Shown piece by piece: positions 57,116 through 64,000 of a DNA stretch of 64,000 bases. The DNA comes from Enoplosus armatus (taxonomy: Eukaryota > Chordata > Actinopteri > Centrarchiformes > Enoplosidae): assembly GCF_043641665.1 (NCBI RefSeq), contig NC_092188.1:19613704-19677703 (forward strand). The letters are read 5' to 3'. The notes beneath the pieces are model-generated. The model did no database searches and had not been told where the DNA came from. It was given only the letters and a program-made list of their open reading frames with translations. The stretch's first letter is position 1. Each line of letters opens with the position of its first letter. The translations under genes and the position numbers were made by a program.

Positions 57116-60100
57116 CTTAAAAGCGTGTAAAATAAGCAGCCCTAACCCTAACAGGATTATTTTAAAACAAAATAAAAGCCTATGCGGGGATTCAGACTGG
57201 ATACAGATTTAGGTACCGGTGAGACAATGAAATACGATCCAGGAAGTCCAGGTTGAGGAACAGATTAATGCGTTTAAAGACTTGTCAGATGCCAAAACAC
57301 TGCACCATGGTTTGTGATATTCACAGACAGGATTGCAGCAAAGGTTGAGCCAGGTTCAAGTTTTTGATCGGGCGCCCCTGGGTTGTTTTGCCAGAGCACC
57401 ATGTGTTGGCACCAATGGGGTGGCCCCATTCAAATGAATTGAGAGGGCTGCATTTTTTCACGCAGGGCTATCATCACACTTATAATGGTAGGTGTAATTA
57501 GCATTACCCTGCAAAACAAGAACGATGCTGTTTCTTTATTTCCATGTCTTCTAGTCTTCTAGCAAAGTATCAAGTATGTAGCCATCAAGTTCATATTATA
57601 AAAAACTCTTTTATAAGATTCTAGTTTTAAAACAAGTCAGCTGGAAACATCAAAAGTTAGCCAATTAGCGTTTTCAACCAACTCAACGCTAGCTTAGCTA
57701 GCTAGCTTGCTACAGCTGACAAAATGGGCTAGAGACTGTTAAATCTCTGGCTAGAAATGAAAAGAATGCTTTTGTTTGAAACCAAGGACCCTTTAGTTCT
57801 AATGTTACTAATTGATGTTCGCCACCATTATAGTAAACAGCATATGTGCACATATGTTATATATGTACATCAGTATATGTAGCAACAGTGACTGACGAGG
57901 GCGGGGCTTGGCTTACTGTAGAAAAGTTTTGATGGGTCAACGTTTTTCTCAGAAAGTGTTATGTTTACCAACCACTGGCAGGAGACAGACAAATGCAACC
58001 AAACTCAAACACACAAACTCCACAGAGAGGACAACAAAAAACACAACACTGTAACACCAAGCTGATCCCCAGTTTTTAAAAAGACTTGCCATGGATTCAC
58101 TGGAATCATATCTGCACTTTTTGGCAGATCACCCGACCAGAGGAACGTATGCTGGTTGGATAAAGCCCTGCATTGACACTCATCACTGCTGACACAATCA
58201 TCATGACCGTCGCCACTCATAGCTAATAACGTCAGTGTGGTTTCAGTTCAACACTGTGAATAAGTGAGAACAGTTGTATGCGGGAACAGGCTAGAGTTTT
58301 GTCAGCTCAGCGACCAGTCAGCCGTGAGCGCCAGGCTGTACTGCAGCAGCTCCGCCACCGAGAGAGGCGAAGTTTGCCTGTGGCCAAACAGACAAGCTGC
58401 TATCTCGGCTTCCTGCTTTCTTAACACGAGATAACTACCCTCAGAGATTGGTGATTTAACTGAATGATTGGTGCTTTCTTTGACTGAAATATCAGACTTT
58501 CCAATGTTGTTTTGCAGGAGGGAGAGAGTGTACAGACAAATATACAGCTGTTATTCTGCACAACTTTTTTTCACATTTCTGAGAAGACTGCTGTGGGGAT
58601 TTCCTCTCGAAAGAGCACATATGGCTCTGAGGGAATATTAGACGCAAGTGGAAAAACAATACTCCCAGGGGTCCAATGCTGTGTATAGCTATTGCTTTGT
58701 TAATTCAAGCATATATTTGTTTTTCTCTGTTATGCATGGGCACCTCCCGTCATTCCCCGGGGTGTCCTAGTGATATAGCCTCGGGCCTGAAGCGTAAGCT
58801 CAATGCTCCTCAATGGAGAGCTGCCACCTGGGGTTTGCTATCTAATAATCCATGTTACAACCTCTTGACTTCGGTCTGGTGGCAAAATATTCAACTCCAC
58901 CATCTGCTGTGATCACCGTGAGGAGCTGACACATTGCAGGCTGTGACACAACTGCGGATGACAGCTTATGCCGTCAGAGTACATGAGCCCTGAGCATGAC
59001 AGGAAGCAACCACACCTTGGGCAAAACTAACAAAAAATACTGAGCTGTTGAGGTATTTAGCAGGCAATGTGACTCAACCTGTATGCCAAGAACAGGTGCA
59101 GACAGGAGGGGAAGTGAGAAAAGAGAGGAAGTTTGTGAGTCTGTGAGGACGGAAGTTGACTAACCTCAGTGTATCACCTGCAAAACACAGATATAGTGTG
59201 CAGTCACATACACATGCAGTAAGCTGGATGGAAAAATTCACTTAGTACGGAAGAATTCTAACAAAACACCACTTGTCACTGCAAAGCTAACCTTAAAGGC
59301 CTGCTGGTATAAGCTCTTCTCGTTCATAAAGACAAAGGAATGTTGTCGCACGTGACGGCTGCGCAAACCTCTCGGCATTTTCTCTGCTGGCTGAGCTGAG
59401 GCAAATCCCACGAAATGCAAAGGAATGCATTCCTGCGGCCTTCCCGGCTCAGGTAGTCGCAAGCAAACAGACGCTCCTCAAACTATGTGAAGGTTAAGCT
59501 ACAACTGCTGGCACCCCCACATATATACATCAATACAAGCCTTTCTGTCTAGTTAGTAATCCTTGACATTCTACAAAATCCATTAGATCATTCAAAGACA
59601 CGCCTATCACTGCAGCTCCGATCTGTATCAAAAAACATTAGTACAATCATGTTATCTGGCAATATGTGACCATGGCAGCAGCGTGATATTCAAGTTGCAT
59701 GATGCAACTGATAAACATGATCTGCTCTGTGTTCTCTGTCTTTATCAACTAAAGGAAGATGAAAACAGTGAGGATTAAACCTGCGAGTAGTTCATATCAA
59801 ACAGAGCCAGAGGTTATCTTGCTGAGTGTTCCCTGGCCAGAGGACATCCAGGCCTGCAGGCTTTAACAAATCAGTGCAGTTCAGACATAAGCAGCCACTC
59901 GTGTGTGAGTACTTTATTTATAGACCGTAGCAACGACAGTAAGTGAGTATGTCACTGCTTTGAGACACACGCTCTTTCTTTACATGAAACTAACAGACTA
60001 TGTGTAAAAATGACAGCCCATGGCTTGTCATAGGGTGGCGTGCTGCTGTTACGTCTTGGCAGCACTTCTCCACAAACAGAGCTGTGGTGAGCACTTATTC

Positions 60101-61689
60101 TGCTCAGTTCAGGCCAATATGTATGGTTTCTGTTACAGGCCTTCACTGTTTTTATGTAAAGTCGAGTAGCAAGCGGAGCTTGCTGCAGACCAGCCCTCGC
60201 TTAGGATGCAGAGTGATGTAACACTTAATTTCCTCCAGGCTTTACAGTGTATGTTTTAGTCTCCTGAAAGCCAACTGACCAGTCTATCAGAATCTGAATC
60301 AGTAATAAATAAATTCAATAAAGTATTTCTGATTCTGATTCTGATATTCCGGCAAAGACAAAACATACAATATATCTAAACCCATAAATATTAAAATATT
60401 TAATATAATTTAAAAATATTTTAAACATTAAACACATCTTTTACTTTTGACTAGTAATACAAATTGTAATAGCAAAGATGATTATAGCTCTCTAATGCCA
60501 AGATAAAGCTGAGCTTGTATATGAAATGAATGTCAAGCGTATTGACCATTTAAATGTCACATGGCAACAGGTTGGTATCGAACACCTAATACATTTTAAC
60601 CAAACAACACTCAATTAACCGAAGCATTGCTTGCCCTGTTGAGGGGGAGCTAACACTGACATGTTCTCTTCTCAAATATGAATCCCTGAAGTATAGGCGC
60701 AAAACTCAATTTAAAACCTTTCCATTTAAAAGGTGACACGCTTTGGTGCATATTGCCATGTCTCGTGTAACATGATTTATAACTTTGAAATAATCGATAT
60801 TGACTTCTAGTAAATTCGGCCTACATGTGATCCACTTATCAATATGCACACTGAATTAAGGTTAAACTTAATAACTGATTTCCCTGTTGATCCAGCGCTC
60901 CACTGCTACCCGAACACACCGAGGTTTCCGGTCGGAAACAGTATAGCGCAATTGCAAAACTCGGAATGTTATAGGGTTATAGCCCTGTTTGTCGTGCTAT
61001 ATACATGCCGAACGGAAGAGAGCCATCTAATGATCGACATCAGGCCTTGCTTGTTATTCAACACCGTATGTTATATTGCCACTAAGCAAAGAAGCGTTCA
61101 ATTGTACGATTTCTTAAATGTGATTGGTCCAACGAGAGAGAAGGCAGCAGGGAGGGTGGTTGTTGTAGTAGTGATGGTGGCTGTGAGGGGGGGGGCGACG
61201 CTGTCAGAAGCACATGACAAAGCAGTGACACTGTCTGCTGGCAGTGATGCTTATTAAACAACAGTATGGTTACAGGGAGTTAGGTAAATTTGGACGAGCA
61301 CACGAGAAAACCACATTCCGAGCATATTCTCACTGCAGGTTTCGATACTGCTGTCAACGCACTGTAAACAAGTCGAAGTGGATAACATGTTTACTATCGA
61401 TACACCGCGTATCCTGCGGTCAAAAGAAGAGCAGATAGTGACGAATCCACCGTATGTGCGTAACTGTCTTTACACTTGAATTTGTTTTAGTGAATTGAAC
61501 CAGTTTGGACTGTGCACATACCCTTCTCCGGTTAGTCTGTGTCAAATGCATCCACAGCTGAGCCTTGGACAGGATGTAACCAACTGACAGTCTTCTTTCA
61601 GCAGTGGTCGACGGTGGTCTGTATCAACAATAACGCCTTTTGCCCCCTTTATGGTTCGCCGTCTGCTGTAATCACCAAAGTGTCTCCGT

Positions 61690-61722
61690 AAAAAAAAAAA
61701 AAAAAAGAAAAAGGGAAAAAAA
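61690..61722. repeat. A-rich low-complexity tract
   Basis: Seventeen consecutive A, then short A runs separated by G. It reads as poly(T) in the golli direction. It could be a relic of retroposition or simple slippage. Confidence 0.85.
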
Positions 61723-61996
61723 AAGAACGGGTCTCGGTGCTTCCTGATTTAGGTACAGTGGTGGTGATGTTGTTTGGAAGGGGTGGGGCGGAATGCAGCT
61801 TTAGTCAGCCAAGAAATGTGGGCTCGAAAGCAGCACGTTGGTGCACGCCTGTGCATGATTAGTAGCTCGTGGTTCACTGCAGGGAGGGTTAAACGGGCGC
61901 GCGGGGTAGAAGTAAGATCTCAAGTCCACAGAAAATGACGCAAACAGCTCGAGGATTTGCTCAACCTAAAGGCTCGAGGCTGAAGAGCATTCTCAC

Positions 61997-62040
61997 CTCC
62001 GGCACCACTCTGCTTTGTAGGCAGCTGCACAACAGCCAGC
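61997..62040 (-). other. candidate untranslated golli first exon end (donor at 61996)
   Basis: The - strand reads GTGCCGGAG|GTGAGAATG with the donor GT as complement of 61995-61996. It is the best-matching splice donor I noticed upstream of the golli start. An alternative is GAGAAGG|GTATGT near 61511. The exon start and transcription start are unknown, and the region overlaps a possible repeat fragment (CTTGCTCAAGGGCACC). It is a pointer, not an annotation. Confidence 0.2.
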
Positions 62041-62717
62041 AGGCAGGTTCCGTGCCTTGCTCAAGGGCACCGCTGTTGAGGGAGAGGGGCAGACATTTGC
62101 ACATTACATTCAGGCAGCACAGGGATATGAAGCCGCCCTTTTGTTACATTTGCAGGGCTTTGACCCTTATTTGATTTGGCACACACTGCACACTGTTAAC
62201 TGCCACTGAAACAAAAGGCTCCCTTTTTTTTTTTTTTTGCAACTTACTGCTCCGTGGTGATTGTATTCACATTCACATTTACTTAACTATGGTACAATTT
62301 TGCACTTGACTTGAGTATTTCCATTTTTCACTACTTTACAGGCTTACTTCACTGGGAAATAGGCTATTGTACTTTTTAACTCCATTCCATATATTTCACA
62401 GATATAGTTAGTTACTTACAGATTAAAATGTTTACAAAATATGGTGCATATCTTAAACTACCAAGCAGTATATATAAGGTCATTAAAATAATAATAACAC
62501 AAAATCATGTAACACTGACAAGAGCGATGTTGCTGCTTAATGAGTACTTCACTTTTGGTACTTTAAGAAGATTTTGCTGACATTACTTCTGTGCTTTTAT
62601 TTAAGTAACATTTTGAATTCAGGACTTTTCCAGAGTATTTTTACATTGTAAAAGAATCTAAATACTTTTTTTCAGCACTTCACCTGATGCAACTCACAGT
62701 TTAAAAATCCCCAAAAG

Positions 62718-62938
62718 CAGCGGCATGGTGGTGCAGTGGTTAGCACTGTCGCAGGGAGGTGGTTCGAGCCCTGCTCCCCCCATCATGTTGAAGTGTCCTT
62801 GAGCAAGACGCTGAACCCTGAGTTGCTCCCTATGGAGGCCAGCACCTTGCATGGCAGCTCGGTCGCCATTGGTGTGTGAATGGGTGAATGAGACCTGATA
62901 TGTAGGGCTATATGGGTGAAGACCATTTACCATTTACA
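62718..62938 (+). mobile_element. tRNA-derived SINE-like element
   Basis: It begins GCGGCATGGTGGTGCAGTGG with an A-box-like TGGTGCAGTGG (62729-62739) and a B-box GGTTCGAGCCC (62761-62771). Then come GTGTCCTTGAGCAAGACGCT, GAACCCTGAGTTGCTCC and, at the end, ACCATTTACCATTTAC. These are the landmarks of a very common teleost interspersed repeat. It is nearly full length. Confidence 0.75.
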
Positions 62939-64000
62939 AAAAGCAGAGCTCTTCATCTTGAGGTGATTCTGCTGCTGTCTGCTCAGAAATATTAAGCCTA
63001 CCTTCACTTTTGAGAAAAACGAAGAAGGGATGATTGTTTAAGATACATTTAATTTGCCCTGGAGGCAAGAGTGAGTATTTTTTTATTCAAGTGGAATGCA
63101 ATGAAATATAGATTGGCGACTGATAATACCAGCAAATATTGCACATGAAGTGCTCTTAGTAGGAATGCACTTTGTACAATCAGAGCTATAATTTGGACAG
63201 CAGAGATTCAAAGGGATCTCTAAGAAATAAATTGCTGCTCGCTATTGTAGTATTATGTTTAGTACACTTCCAATAAATATCCCATGGGCCTTATAATGAT
63301 TTGTTAATTTCTCTTTTCTTTATTGTCCCTGAGAAAAATGTTCCAGAGCGATATTAGCATGAATAATTTCCAACCCTCCCTCTGCTAATGAATTCCATAA
63401 GAAGCTCTCTCGCTGTGTCTGTGAGCCATGGAATCAAATTTGGTGGTTGCTGTTTGCGGATGGAACAATACTCTCGTCGTCTCAGTCGCATCGAAGCTCC
63501 TACTTTTATCTCAGAGCTCCAAAGCAAAACTGCTGCAACCTACAAGACTTTGAAAGTGAAGTCCAACTGAGGGCAGACCTCAGCGATGAAACTCCAGGTG
63601 ACCTCGGATTCACTTCAAAATAAAATGTTTTGTTTTTTTTATACTTAAACTAAATGGAGCCAAAAATCAATTCCTGCAGCCCAAATAACTTTTAGTTTTT
63701 TAATCAATGTAGGGAAAATGCAGCCATTAGACAATCATTGCATTCGACTGTTTTATCTGTCTCATACAGGGGATGGACACAGCAGCAGAACCTGAAAGAT
63801 TTAATGTAATCCAGTAACTCTACAGCAAACGCTACATGAGTAAAGCTTATGAATATGAGTTGATTCATCTCTATGGTACTCTAATACAATATAACACAAC
63901 AACGATGTTAGTGATGTTGCTGGGGAGTATTATGCTTTAACCTTTATATAGTTCGTTGCTTTTCATTTTGCTTTGCTGTGATCAGTCTGGCTCACCACTC

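Larger units (their letters stand above)
49732..64000 (-). other. golli 5' intron and upstream flank, no coding gene recognised
   Basis: 14 kb upstream of the first golli coding exon. It must contain, or lead to, the untranslated first exon and golli promoter. Two donor-like sites on the - strand near 61996 and 61510 are candidates. The interval 60890-61430 is locally richer in CpG and could be promoter DNA. Repeats include SINE-like elements, a long CA run and a possible third copy of the dispersed repeat. ORFs such as 60844-61257 carry no known motif. galr1, the next gene in mammals, was not seen. Confidence 0.55.

Noticed and set aside
57138..57152. Two CCCTAA telomere-like units
   Set aside because: Only two units within unique intronic sequence. 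This is chance, not an interstitial telomere array.
59165..59177. Possible 13-bp microexon on the - strand (TTTTGCAG before, GTTAGT after)
   Set aside because: Splice-like borders this close together arise by chance. It has no coding content or phase test, so it was not annotated.
60844..61257. 137-codon ORF on the + strand in CpG-richer DNA
   Set aside because: No similarity to a known family. The valine run and low-complexity end suggest non-coding sequence. The region is more likely promoter-proximal.

Overview
The window reads as nuclear DNA of a ray-finned fish, most likely a percomorph teleost. Coding DNA is sparse: short exons with GT-AG borders lie in long introns rich in CA/TG microsatellites. 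The myelin basic protein exons are of the compact fish type. There are also copies of an inverted-repeat element (internal GTTAGCTTAGCTTAG-like core) and tRNA-derived SINEs that I associate with percomorph genomes. No bacterial-type genes, CRISPR arrays or rRNA/tRNA genes were seen.

Two transcription units converge tail to tail. On the + strand, positions 1-6530 hold the last three coding exons and the 3' UTR of a large C2H2 zinc-finger gene, which I call znf236 from its fingers and its neighbour. On the - strand, everything from about 8275 to at least 49731 belongs to one complex locus, golli-MBP. Five exons (24472 down to 9800) encode classical myelin basic protein, 122 aa in the isoform assembled here. 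Three exons further upstream (49717-49673, 41204-41135, 24899-24601) encode a 137-aa Golli protein. The znf236-mbp adjacency matches human 18q23, and a golli-bearing mbp copy is what I recall being called mbpb in zebrafish.

The most interesting point is how the two products are arranged. In mammals golli exons read in frame into MBP and make a fusion protein. Here the golli frame ends in TAG 131 bases before the MBP ATG, is in a different frame from it, and I see no good donor that would bypass the stop. Golli and MBP therefore look like separate proteins from overlapping transcription units. The 128 bases between them hold a 44-nt homopurine/homopyrimidine tract and probably the MBP core promoter.

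The remaining sequence is intron or flank: znf236 introns (577-3425, 3600-5452), a 1.7-kb intergenic spacer with repeat fragments, MBP introns (9833-24352), golli introns (24900-49672), and a 14-kb right flank (49732-64000). The right flank should contain the untranslated golli first exon and promoter, but I could not pin these down. Many moderately long ORFs in these regions have no recognisable protein signature and were left out.
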